Origin: Campylobacteraceae bacterium
Lineage (GTDB): Bacteria; Campylobacterota; Campylobacteria; Campylobacterales; Sulfurospirillaceae
Length of the DNA: 6,624 nucleotides
Direction: 5' to 3'
Assembly (NCBI GenBank): GCA_027040375.1
Contig: JALUMJ010000189.1
Coordinates: 1 to 6,624, forward strand
Part shown: positions 1-6,502 of the stretch, piece by piece
Position numbering within the stretch: the stretch's first letter is position 1
Layout: the number at the start of each line of letters is the position of its first letter
Position numbers and translations under genes: made by a program
Notes under the pieces: model-generated
Database searches by the model: none
The model's input: the letters and a program-made list of their open reading frames with translations, nothing else
What the model was told of the DNA's origin: nothing

Positions 1-208
1 TATTTTTAGAGTCTATTCTAATAGTAAATTTACCACCACTTAGCTCTTTAACCAAATTTGCCATTTCATGAACAGCGTCAGTAAATGGCGGTAAACTAGT
101 ACCCCATGTCATAGCCAATTTCCAATGTACAGTTTTGTCTGCAGCATTTGCCCCAACAGCTACAGCAGCTGCCAAACCTAAAGTTCCAAGAACTCTTTTG
201 ATATTCAT
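1..208 (-). CDS. TRAP transporter periplasmic solute-binding protein (DctP family), 5' end only
   Basis: I translated this from the reverse strand: 69 complete codons starting at the ATG at 208-206, then the window edge cuts the gene. The start is supported by a strong AAAGGAG Shine-Dalgarno a few bases upstream. Residues 1-22 are a typical Sec signal peptide (positive MNIKR, an Ala/Leu/Val core, cleavage after ANA). The mature start WKLAMTWG, then 'LPPFTDAVHEMANLVKELSGG' split around residues 38-60, and the basic beta strand KFTIRI match the N-terminal lobe of DctP-type receptors, in which a W-K-(L/I/M)-A-(T/M)-x-W strand precedes a helix ending in SGG. Such proteins bind an organic acid in the periplasm and deliver it to a DctQM membrane pair, expected beyond the left edge. 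The start of the sequence resembles the keto-acid/mannitol/chloroaromatic subgroup more than C4-dicarboxylate receptors, but the substrate cannot be decided. The gene lies directly downstream of a two-component regulator on the same strand. Confidence 0.85.
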   Translation of the reverse strand, partial: MNIKRVLGTLGLAAAVAVGANAADKTVHWKLAMTWGTSLPPFTDAVHEMANLVKELSGGKFTIRIDSKN

Positions 209-258
209 ACTTTCTCCTTTTAAATTTTTCTTTACATGTAATAAACATATATGTGTAT

Positions 259-289
259 ATTATCTCTACAGTATGATAAGCATATGATA
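259..289 (-). promoter_or_regulatory. Candidate promoter and OmpR-type operator of the TRAP gene
   Basis: Read on the minus strand, two identical heptamers TATCATA (plus-strand TATGATA at 272-278 and 283-289) lie exactly 11 bp apart with a 4-bp spacer. Seven bases downstream is a -10-like hexamer GATAAT (264-259), which would put the transcription start near 252 and give a leader of about 44 nt. Tandem 7-mers one helical turn apart, covering the -35 region, are the usual layout of PhoB/OmpR-family activated promoters. No good -35 hexamer is visible, which fits activator dependence. The obvious candidate protein is the response regulator encoded immediately upstream (336-986), but that assignment is inference. 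AT-rich DNA makes short repeats less surprising, so confidence is moderate. Confidence 0.5.
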
Positions 290-335
290 TTTTTATTCTG
301 AAGCAGATTAACAGAACTTTTATAAGTATTTGTTA

Positions 336-986
336 CTAATCGAAACATTTTTTAAACATATATCCTACATCTACAACGGTTTCTATGCATTCAAAGGGAA
401 ATTTTTTTCTTACTCTTCTGACAAGAGAGCGAATAGAATCAATACTAGCAAAGCCCCCTTCCCATACAACATTTTGGATGGAATCAATCGAGACAACTTT
501 TCCCTTTTTTGATAAAAATAAATTTAAAAGAAGCCTCTCTTTTTTTGATAAATGCTCACGGACTCCATCTATCTCCAAAGCACTATCTTTAAAATAAAAA
601 AAGCACCCATCATAAACTTCAATTATATCATTATCAAAATTACAAAGTTTTTCTATCTTAATCTCTAATTCATCTATGAAAAATGGCTTTTTTATATAAT
701 CATTGCAACCATATTTGTATGCATCTTTTATCACATCAAGCTCAACCGAAGAGCTAATTATGATGATTGGTGTATTTGCGTTAAACTCTCTTATCTTCCT
801 AAGTATATCTATGCCATTGATTGAAGGAACATTGATATCAAGGACAAAACATATATATCCATCATCTATAGCCTCATATGCTTCTTGCCCATCTAAAAAA
901 TTACACACTTTATAATCTTTTGCTTTTAATCTTTTTGTTATTGTTTCATTTAATCTTTTATTGTCTTCCAAAAGCAGTATTTTCAT
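336..986 (-). CDS. OmpR/PhoB-family response regulator
   Basis: This 216-residue protein has the full two-domain layout. The receiver domain (about 1-115) has the acidic pair E7-D8, the phospho-acceptor D50 in VLDINVPSINGIDIL, the switch Ser at S78 after the TPIIII strand, and K100 before P101 in DYIKKPF. The winged-helix DNA-binding domain (about 125-214) shows the LSKKERLLLNLFL helix pair, the recognition-helix region IDSIRSLVRRVRKKF and the final hairpin TVVDVGYMF. It should be phosphorylated by the kinase encoded just upstream and bind tandem DNA repeats as a dimer. Its ATG overlaps the kinase TGA in the sequence ATGA, with an AAGGAG Shine-Dalgarno inside the kinase gene, so translation is probably coupled. 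The 5' part of the gene is the end of a four-gene operon, and no clear terminator follows it before the TRAP gene. Targets are unknown; the TATCATA repeat upstream of the TRAP gene is the nearest candidate. Confidence 0.93.
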   Translation of the reverse strand: MKILLLEDNKRLNETITKRLKAKDYKVCNFLDGQEAYEAIDDGYICFVLDINVPSINGIDILRKIREFNANTPIIIISSSVELDVIKDAYKYGCNDYIKKPFFIDELEIKIEKLCNFDNDIIEVYDGCFFYFKDSALEIDGVREHLSKKERLLLNLFLSKKGKVVSIDSIQNVVWEGGFASIDSIRSLVRRVRKKFPFECIETVVDVGYMFKKCFD

Positions 987-3175
987 ATTGCTGACTCCTT
1001 TAGCTCTTTGCTTGGGACTACTATATTAAAAACAACTTTGTTTATATAGTTGTAAGCACTTATTTTTCCATTCATTTTATCTTCAATCATAACTTTTGCC
1101 ATATACAATCCTAGCCCTGTTCCGTTTTTATTTGTACTAAAATATGGATCAAAAATCAAGCCTATAACATCTTCAGGAATTATCTCGCCATCATCGCTGA
1201 TTTTAATCCTAACACTATCCACTAAAGGCTCTATATTTATATCTATATTTTTACCAGTTTTTGTTTCTATTAGTTTATTTTTCGCATTATTTATGATGTT
1301 TAATACAACCTGTTTAAATTCATTTTTAAACCCATATACGATAACCTCTTCTTGCTTACATGTAACTTTTAGATTTATATGTGCATAAAATATCTGTTTT
1401 CCAACAATTTCAAGAACCTCATCCAATGCTTTTTTAGCACAAAAAGATGCTTTTTTAGTAGATGGTTTTAAAAAATTTCTAAAATCTCTTAGCGTTTTTG
1501 ACATATATTGAATTTGTATCATTGATTCTTTTACAAAATCACCCATCACTTTTTCACTCAACTCATCTTGTTTGTAACTAAATTCCATATCCTGTAAAAT
1601 CGCTGAGAGCTCTACCAAAGGCTCATTCCACTGGTGCGCAACTGATGCTATCATTTCTCCCATCTCAGCTAATTTTGATTGTTGGATTATAAACTCTTTT
1701 TGTTGATTTCTTTGAGTTATATCGTCCATGATACTCACGATTCCTCCTAAGTTTCCATCTATATTATCATATGCAGTTTTACTATAGCTTACAATTCTAG
1801 CTCTTCCGTCTGGAAAGTGGAGTGTTTTTTCAAAATTATCCGTACCCTTATGCTTTATAAGTTCATTGTCTTTTTCATTTTGCTCTTTTGCCCACTTGGC
1901 ATCAAAAAAATCATAAACAGTTTTTCCTATTATATCTTCTGTTTTACAATTTAAAAGACTCGCAAATGCTTTATTACACCCAATATATCTGCCATTTATG
2001 TCTTTATAATTCATAGGATTTGGAATTGTATCTATCAGCACTCTTATAAATCGGAGTTGGTTTTTTAACGCTTTTTCACTCTTTCTTCTTTTAACGATAT
2101 TTAACACGAGTAATATCAGTATAAAAATAACTAAAGAAAATATACCTAAAGTCGTCCAAACTAATTGTTTATATTTAGCATAAAAAGAAAAGGGCTTATT
2201 GATAATTTTGTATTTTTTGATTTCATTTGGTATTTTAATTTTATATTTTTTTAGTTCCTTATAATCAAAGATATACTCATTTGGACTTTTTTTAAGTATA
2301 GGTATTCTCCAAGGCTTCTGTCCTGACATAATTTTATCTATCATTTTTGAAGCTTCATTTGCTTGCGAAGTTGCACTCGTGAGTAATCCACCAACGATGC
2401 CTTTGCCCAAATAAAAATCCCATAAACCGTATATCGGTACTTTTGATATGCTTCTTACTTGTCTTAAACTTTCCTTGTAAGTAAATTTCTTACCAGTTTT
2501 ATCTTTAAACAGTAAAACCCAAAGTATTATTGTGTTTTTAGGTAAATGAGTTATCTTTGTTTTTAAATTTTCAATAGATATATCATCGATATATTCAAAA
2601 TTGACTTTTTTTTCATATTGTGGCAAAACCTTAAATATATCTCTTCTAAGAGCATATCCAGTTTTTGACTTATCATTTATGATAACTATCTTTTTGCAAT
2701 TTTTATGGATATTTAATATTAAGTCTATATTTTTGGCGATATCGACATTTTCTGCAACTCCTGTCGTGTATTGCCTCATATTATTTTCATAAATCATAGA
2801 TTCATCAAAATTATTTATCCCCAAAAAGACAACTGGCAAATCCTTAAATAAATGTTCATGATACCTTATGACAAACTCAAGTGCATTATTGTCAGCTGCG
2901 ACTACCAAATCAAACCGTCTGCCTTTAAACTGCTCATCATATAAATCAAACAGTCTGTCAAAATAAGTGGGAGTTGCTATCTTTTTTGTATCCATATATA
3001 CTGTAGTTAAAGAGGTATTTGCACCATTTTCATATTTTTTCTCAAAAACTTTTGAGATATCATCACTCCACTTATATCCCCTATGATATGAGTGAATTAG
3101 AAGTATATTTTTAACATCACTTAAAGCCAAAACTTGCGAGATGAAAAACAGTGTTAAAAAGAGAATTTTTTTTAT
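983..3175 (-). CDS. Membrane sensor histidine kinase with periplasmic ABC-type ligand-binding domain, PAS and HATPase domains; probable AUA start
   Basis: Counting residues from the TTG at 3130 (715 aa), residues 7-300 resemble ABC_sub_bind-type periplasmic sensor domains (ILLIHSYH, DLVVAADNNALEFV, PVVFLGINN, GKGIVGGLL). A single membrane helix lies at about 324-346, followed by a PAS domain at about 360-475 (RYIGCNKAFA, GRARIVSYSKTAY). The dimerisation/phospho-acceptor region has H499 in AHQWNEPL, and the ATPase domain has an N box around N611-N615, an F box FDPYFST (660-666) and a G2 box GTGLGLYMAK. The upstream in-frame codons ATA AAA AAA ATT CTC read as MKKILFLTLFFISQVLA, a textbook signal peptide. 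An AGGAA Shine-Dalgarno sits 6 nt before the ATA, and no ATG or GTG lies between the TAG of the cytochrome gene and this region. Starting at 3175 gives 730 residues; the TTG start lacks both a Shine-Dalgarno and a signal peptide. The kinase overlaps the response-regulator gene by ATGA. The G1 box reads DDGEI, lacking the second Gly of DxGxG. The ligand is unknown; ABC-type domains of this sort usually bind small organic molecules. Confidence 0.9.
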   Translation of the reverse strand: MKKILFLTLFFISQVLALSDVKNILLIHSYHRGYKWSDDISKVFEKKYENGANTSLTTVYMDTKKIATPTYFDRLFDLYDEQFKGRRFDLVVAADNNALEFVIRYHEHLFKDLPVVFLGINNFDESMIYENNMRQYTTGVAENVDIAKNIDLILNIHKNCKKIVIINDKSKTGYALRRDIFKVLPQYEKKVNFEYIDDISIENLKTKITHLPKNTIILWVLLFKDKTGKKFTYKESLRQVRSISKVPIYGLWDFYLGKGIVGGLLTSATSQANEASKMIDKIMSGQKPWRIPILKKSPNEYIFDYKELKKYKIKIPNEIKKYKIINKPFSFYAKYKQLVWTTLGIFSLVIFILILLVLNIVKRRKSEKALKNQLRFIRVLIDTIPNPMNYKDINGRYIGCNKAFASLLNCKTEDIIGKTVYDFFDAKWAKEQNEKDNELIKHKGTDNFEKTLHFPDGRARIVSYSKTAYDNIDGNLGGIVSIMDDITQRNQQKEFIIQQSKLAEMGEMIASVAHQWNEPLVELSAILQDMEFSYKQDELSEKVMGDFVKESMIQIQYMSKTLRDFRNFLKPSTKKASFCAKKALDEVLEIVGKQIFYAHINLKVTCKQEEVIVYGFKNEFKQVVLNIINNAKNKLIETKTGKNIDINIEPLVDSVRIKISDDGEIIPEDVIGLIFDPYFSTNKNGTGLGLYMAKVMIEDKMNGKISAYNYINKVVFNIVVPSKELKESAI

Positions 3176-3181
3176 GGTTAT

Positions 3182-3186
3182 TTCCT
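3182..3186 (-). promoter_or_regulatory. Ribosome-binding site that decides the kinase start
   Basis: The minus-strand sequence AGGAA overlaps the TAG stop of the upstream cytochrome gene and lies 6 nt before an ATA codon (3175-3173) followed by AAA AAA ATT. The spacing is ideal for initiation at that ATA, and the encoded peptide is a complete signal sequence. No comparable site precedes the TTG at 3130. Confidence 0.65.
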
Positions 3187-3502
3187 AATTATTGCAACTC
3201 GGTATCGACTCGGAGTCGCTTGCAAATTCTTGTAAAAACCTCGACATTCTACTCTTTTCTTTATGAAAATCTTTTGAATTTATATACTCTATAACTTTTG
3301 GATTTTTCGTATGAAAACTTTTTAATTCATCTACTCCACTTGTTAGAAAATGTTTCCATTCTGATCTAGTAGCTACATTTCCCCACATTTTTCCTGTTCC
3401 ATGGCAAGATGAGCATCTTTGAAGATAATACTTTTGACCTCTTTTTTCATGTGCACCAAAAACAAAAACTGTGCTAATTAACAGTAAAATTACAAATCTC
3501 AT
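3185..3502 (-). CDS. Small periplasmic monoheme cytochrome c
   Basis: This 105-residue protein begins with a signal peptide (MRFVILLLISTVFVFGA, cleavage near residue 17) and carries one heme-binding motif C30-S-S-C33-H34 in the class I context YYLQRCSSCHGTG. M39 and M86 are the candidate distal heme ligands; M86, in SRMSRFL, fits the C-terminal position usual for such cytochromes. A helix rich in charged residues follows and the protein ends SCNN, with an extra cysteine C103 that is not part of a heme site. The start codon overlaps the stop of the thioredoxin-like gene as ATGA, so the two are probably made together. The stop TAG lies nine nucleotides before the kinase start and in the same reading frame. 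The likely role is electron transfer in the periplasm with the divergently encoded multiheme cytochrome or its partners, which is inference from gene order. Confidence 0.88.
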   Translation of the reverse strand: MRFVILLLISTVFVFGAHEKRGQKYYLQRCSSCHGTGKMWGNVATRSEWKHFLTSGVDELKSFHTKNPKVIEYINSKDFHKEKSRMSRFLQEFASDSESIPSCNN

Positions 3503-3984
3503 TTATATTTATCTCCGTATAGCGTTTTAAATCTCTTAAGAGCATCCTGTACCCATTTCATCGTATCTTCTACTCCCCAGTAGCCATATACTATCATGTG
3601 TTTTTTGCCATTTCTTGCAAGTTTTTCTTCATCTGGCCCCATAAATACAAAAGCGGGTGTAATACTCACTATAAACCTAGGGGGTGCTTGGTCTGTTACT
3701 TCAGATTCTATAGAGTCTGAGCCTGTACTCGTATCTAATTCTAACCTTACAAAGTTTTTCTTTAAAAATTTTGCCAACTTTGGATTTGGCAAGACATTTT
3801 CTATCACTTTTGGGCAGTAAAAACAACTCACAGAGTGCAAAAATAGTATTATAGGTTTTTTTAAACGCTTTGCATCAGCTTTTGCCTGATCCAAATCTGT
3901 GTCCCAACCATCTACTATATCATTTGCCCCAAAAGATATATTTGCAAACAGTATAAAAATCATAAATACAACTAATTTCTTCAT
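3499..3984 (-). CDS. Periplasmic thioredoxin-fold protein with CFYC redox motif
   Basis: The 161-residue protein has a signal peptide (MKKLVVFMIFILFANISFGA, cleavage near residue 20), so it should act in the periplasm. The thioredoxin fold is shown by the strand KPIILFLHSVSC, the active site C54-F-Y-C57 followed by Pro, the strand NFVRLELD, and the cis-proline P110 in the strand ITPAFVFMG. CxYC sites of this kind occur in SoxW-like and Thioredoxin_2/Thioredoxin_7 proteins rather than classical CGPC thioredoxins. Residues 83-103 (DTSTGSDSIESEVTDQAPP) form an acidic insertion before the cis-Pro strand. The ATG has an AAAGGA ribosome site nearby and is the first gene of the four-gene operon. Reduction of heme-site thiols during cytochrome maturation, or thiol/sulfur chemistry linked to the divergent multiheme cytochrome, are plausible jobs; neither is shown by the sequence. 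Confidence 0.88.
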   Translation of the reverse strand: MKKLVVFMIFILFANISFGANDIVDGWDTDLDQAKADAKRLKKPIILFLHSVSCFYCPKVIENVLPNPKLAKFLKKNFVRLELDTSTGSDSIESEVTDQAPPRFIVSITPAFVFMGPDEEKLARNGKKHMIVYGYWGVEDTMKWVQDALKRFKTLYGDKYK

Positions 3985-4033
3985 AAAATTCCTTTCATTT
4001 CAGAAGCAATAACAGTCACAATGTTACATTTTG

Positions 4034-4075
4034 AAACCTTAAAACAAACATAAAATACTCTTTTTTTAAAGGTTT
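4034..4075. repeat. Spaced inverted repeat AAACCTT / AAGGTTT
   Basis: AAACCTT at 4034-4040 is the exact reverse complement of AAGGTTT at 4069-4075. The arms sit 35 bp centre to centre, with an AT-rich spacer containing a run of seven T. It lies between the two divergent promoters and could be a pair of half-sites for one regulator acting on both. It may also be chance in AT-rich DNA. Confidence 0.3.
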
Positions 4076-4083
4076 GTGCAAAA

Positions 4084-4112
4084 GCACTTAATAGGCACTT
4101 TGTTTATATACT
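4084..4112 (+). promoter_or_regulatory. Candidate promoter and tandem operator of the multiheme cytochrome gene
   Basis: GCACTT occurs at 4084-4089 and again at 4095-4100, exactly 11 bp apart, and a -10-like TATACT follows at 4107-4112 after six bases. The predicted start near 4119 leaves a leader of about 59 nt. Tandem repeats one helical turn apart over the -35 position again suggest an OmpR-type activator. The repeat sequence differs from the TATCATA repeat at the TRAP promoter, so the same regulator need not bind both. A further GTGC at 4077-4080 faces the first repeat in inverted orientation. Confidence 0.45.
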
Positions 4113-4146
4113 ATTAGCTTAATAGTTCATTTTGGGTGCGAAACTC

Positions 4147-4174
4147 AAGAATAACTAAATTCTTAAAAGGAGAG
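4147..4174 (+). promoter_or_regulatory. Leader hairpin abutting the ribosome-binding site
   Basis: AAGAAT (4147-4152) and ATTCTT (4159-4164) pair perfectly around a six-base loop. The purine-rich ribosome site AAAAGGAGAG (4165-4174) follows at once, and the ATG is at 4178. The strong ribosome site is what selects 4178 over the upstream in-frame GTG at 4136. The stem is AT-rich and weak. Confidence 0.4.
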
Positions 4175-4177
4175 AAT

Positions 4178-6502
4178 ATGTTGAAATCAAGCTTTGCAAA
4201 AGCTCTGTTTCTTGTAGCTCTTATTTCTTCGTGGGCATTTGCTGACTGCGTGTCTTGTCACAAAGGGATCGAACATATAAGAAGTGAAGATTCAGGTATG
4301 ATGCAACAAATCAAAGCTCTTGGAGCTGGTGTTGGTGATCCAGCAGGTTGTACCATCTGTCACGGCGGTGATGTAAAAGCCAAAACTAAAGAGTTAGCAC
4401 ACAAAGGTGCGCCAAACCATCCAGGTGGTCTAGAGGCGTTTGTTAGAGATCCGGGAAGTTACTGGATTATGGATAAAACTTGTGGACTTTGTCATGCTGA
4501 TACAGTGACAAATATGAAAAAAGCGTTGATGGCTACTGAAGCTGGTAAAATCCAAGGTAACCTACATACATTTGGCAGTGAAGATACTCAAAAAGTAAAA
4601 TTTGCTGACTATGCTATAAAAGATAGTGATGGTAAAACTCCAGCATGGGGAACTAAAACTTATAAAAAGTATATGGTTGCCATGATGGATAAATATCCTG
4701 ACCAATTTCCAACAGAGTTAAAACAACTTCCACTGCCTCCACAATCAGCAGAAGAGTTGGTTCAAAAATCAGGAGAGAGTCATAAAGCTTTTCTAAAAAG
4801 AGTTAGTTATGATGCAAGTATCTCTTATCAAAGAAGTGACTGTCAAAGATGTCATATCGGCGTAAGAGGCAGAAAAGGCAGAGGAGATTGGAGAGGCATG
4901 GGTTGTAGTGCTTGTCATATTCCTTATGGAAATGAAGGCTTATATGAAGGAAATGACCCAACTATCAATAAAAAAGAACATGGTCATCTTTTGGTTCATG
5001 AAATGCAAGCAACTAGAGATGCAAAAGTATTCGTTCCGTCAACTGGCGTAACATTTAGTGGTATCCATCCTGAAACTTGTAACTCTTGTCATAACAGGGG
5101 TAAAAGAATAGGTGTTTCTTATATGGGTATGATGGAACAACCTTATGGTTCACCTTTGATGCCAGGCGGTAAAGCACAAAGCAAAACTCATGGTAAAAGA
5201 TATCAACACTTAAAATCAGATATACATTTTAGAGCTGGCATGACTTGTCAAGATTGTCATACATCAATAGACATGCATGGTGATGGTACGCTATTTGGCA
5301 CAACTCTTGGTCAAGTAGAAATTGAGTGTTCTGATTGTCACGGTACAACTAGAAAATTCCCATGGGAATTAAAAATCGGTTATGGTGAAGATAATCTAGC
5401 TGTAGGTACTTCTAAAAAAGCAAGAGGATTAACCAAAACACTTCCAAGCTGGATGCAACAAGGTACAGTTTATAATCCACAAGGCGGATACTTGTTAAGC
5501 ACTAGAGGAAATCCTTTAGGAAATGTAGTCAAAGCAAAAGGAAGCAACAAGGTCATAGCTCACCTAGCAAACGGAAAAGATTTGATTGTACCTGTTCTTA
5601 AGACACTTGAAATCAAAAAACAATTAGACCAAAATGGTCAAGTTGCCATGCACGATGTTAAAGCACATATGAACAAACTAGAATGCTATGCTTGCCACTC
5701 AAGTTGGGCACCTCAATGTTATGGTTGTCATGTTAAAACAGACTATAGAAAAGGTAAAAGTAAAATCGACTGGATAGCAAGTGGTGGAACTCATTTTAAA
5801 AATGGTGAAACAAGTGAATCAGTTCTTGGAACAAAAGGCAAAAGACAAGTAGGTAAATCAAGTGAAACAAGAAGTTACACTGAATGGCAAGATCCGATTC
5901 TTGGTATCAACGGAGAAGGTCTAGTAACTCCAATCATACCAGGATGTCAAGTCACATATACTGTTATCGGTCCAAATGGCAAAACTCTTATCTTAAATAA
6001 ACAAGCAAGAGTTCACGATAATGGTCATGTTGTTGATGCGATAGATATGTCTCCAGTTCAACCGCATACTACTACTAAACATGCAAGAACTTGTGAGAGT
6101 TGTCATTCAAGCCAAAAAGCGCTTGGATACGGCAAAAAAGATAGTCTTATAGACCAAGACAAAAATGTGAAAATAGACTTACAAGATTTAGCAACTGGCA
6201 AGTTTGCTTCTTCTCATGCCACAGTTCAGATGGAAGCAATTCCTGGTATGGATTTTGGCTGGTCTAAAGTTGTTACAAGAGATGGAAAACAACTTGCAAA
6301 TGTAGGAAGTCACTGGCCTGCTTCTCGTCCACTTGACCAAGATATGAGAGTCAAGATGGAAAGAACTGGCGTCTGTATGGGTTGCCACCAAAACATGACT
6401 AATAAAGAGTTATGGAAAAAGGTAAACACGCATCCAGGCATTTTAACTGATAAAGACCATATTAACAAAGTTAATAGTATACTGCATAAATCAGTTAAAT
6501 AG
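4178..6502 (+). CDS. Exported dodecaheme c-type cytochrome (twelve CXXCH)
   Basis: The start at the ATG at 4178 gives 774 residues. It is preferred over the in-frame GTG at 4136 because of the AAAAGGAGAG ribosome site and because residues 1-22 then form a clean signal peptide (MLKSSFAKALFLVALISSWAFA). I count twelve CXXCH heme sites with first Cys at residues 24, 58, 102, 222, 243, 301, 357, 384, 503, 514, 639 and 733. Twenty-six further histidines are available as distal ligands, consistent with mainly bis-His hemes. Long heme-free stretches (107-221, 389-502, 519-638, 644-732) look partly beta-rich, so this is not just a heme wire. The only non-heme cysteine is C590 (IPGCQVTY). There is no lipobox or C-terminal membrane helix, so it should be periplasmic or secreted. 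It is not an MccA sulfite reductase (no CX15CH) and not an NrfA nitrite reductase (no CXXCK). Function, whether electron conduit or reductase, is unassigned. The gene is visibly richer in G+C than the kinase. Confidence 0.93.
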   Translation: MLKSSFAKALFLVALISSWAFADCVSCHKGIEHIRSEDSGMMQQIKALGAGVGDPAGCTICHGGDVKAKTKELAHKGAPNHPGGLEAFVRDPGSYWIMDKTCGLCHADTVTNMKKALMATEAGKIQGNLHTFGSEDTQKVKFADYAIKDSDGKTPAWGTKTYKKYMVAMMDKYPDQFPTELKQLPLPPQSAEELVQKSGESHKAFLKRVSYDASISYQRSDCQRCHIGVRGRKGRGDWRGMGCSACHIPYGNEGLYEGNDPTINKKEHGHLLVHEMQATRDAKVFVPSTGVTFSGIHPETCNSCHNRGKRIGVSYMGMMEQPYGSPLMPGGKAQSKTHGKRYQHLKSDIHFRAGMTCQDCHTSIDMHGDGTLFGTTLGQVEIECSDCHGTTRKFPWELKIGYGEDNLAVGTSKKARGLTKTLPSWMQQGTVYNPQGGYLLSTRGNPLGNVVKAKGSNKVIAHLANGKDLIVPVLKTLEIKKQLDQNGQVAMHDVKAHMNKLECYACHSSWAPQCYGCHVKTDYRKGKSKIDWIASGGTHFKNGETSESVLGTKGKRQVGKSSETRSYTEWQDPILGINGEGLVTPIIPGCQVTYTVIGPNGKTLILNKQARVHDNGHVVDAIDMSPVQPHTTTKHARTCESCHSSQKALGYGKKDSLIDQDKNVKIDLQDLATGKFASSHATVQMEAIPGMDFGWSKVVTRDGKQLANVGSHWPASRPLDQDMRVKMERTGVCMGCHQNMTNKELWKKVNTHPGILTDKDHINKVNSILHKSVK

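Larger units (their letters stand above)
3985..4177. promoter_or_regulatory. Divergent intergenic control region
   Basis: This 193-bp stretch separates the start codons of the thioredoxin operon (minus) and the multiheme cytochrome (plus), so it should hold promoters in both directions. No open reading frame is convincing here. I see an inverted repeat, an 11-bp-spaced direct repeat with a -10 element for the plus-strand gene, and a small leader hairpin, each listed separately. For the minus-strand operon the AAAGGA ribosome site is clear, but no convincing -10/-35 pair could be picked. Confidence 0.7.

Noticed and set aside
290..335. Terminator after the response regulator gene (TTCTG / CAGAA pairing)
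   Set aside because: The stem is only five pairs with an eleven-base loop and no U-run; read-through into the TRAP gene remains possible.
3128..3502. Cytochrome-kinase fusion by read-through of the TAG at 3187-3185, since both frames are the same
   Set aside because: Read-through would place a complete signal peptide in the middle of the fusion, and a good ribosome site precedes the kinase. Two separate proteins are much more likely.
4010..4026. TAACA-N7-TGTTA as an NssR/FNR-type site upstream of the thioredoxin operon
   Set aside because: The spacing between half-sites differs from the known TTAAC-N4-GTTAA pattern, and the short AT-rich arms are likely by chance.
4090..4112. Sigma-54 promoter (AGGCACTTTG resembling the -24 element) before the cytochrome gene
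   Set aside because: The GC of the -12 element is missing at the required spacing after GG.
4136..4177. Upstream GTG start of the multiheme cytochrome (14 extra residues)
   Set aside because: No ribosome site precedes it, and it would bury the signal peptide behind MRNSRITKFLKGEN; the ATG at 4178 has a strong ribosome site.
4178..6502. Multiheme cytochrome as MccA sulfite reductase, NrfA or hydroxylamine-type octaheme enzyme
   Set aside because: There are twelve plain CXXCH sites and no CX15CH or CXXCK; the spacing does not match these families.
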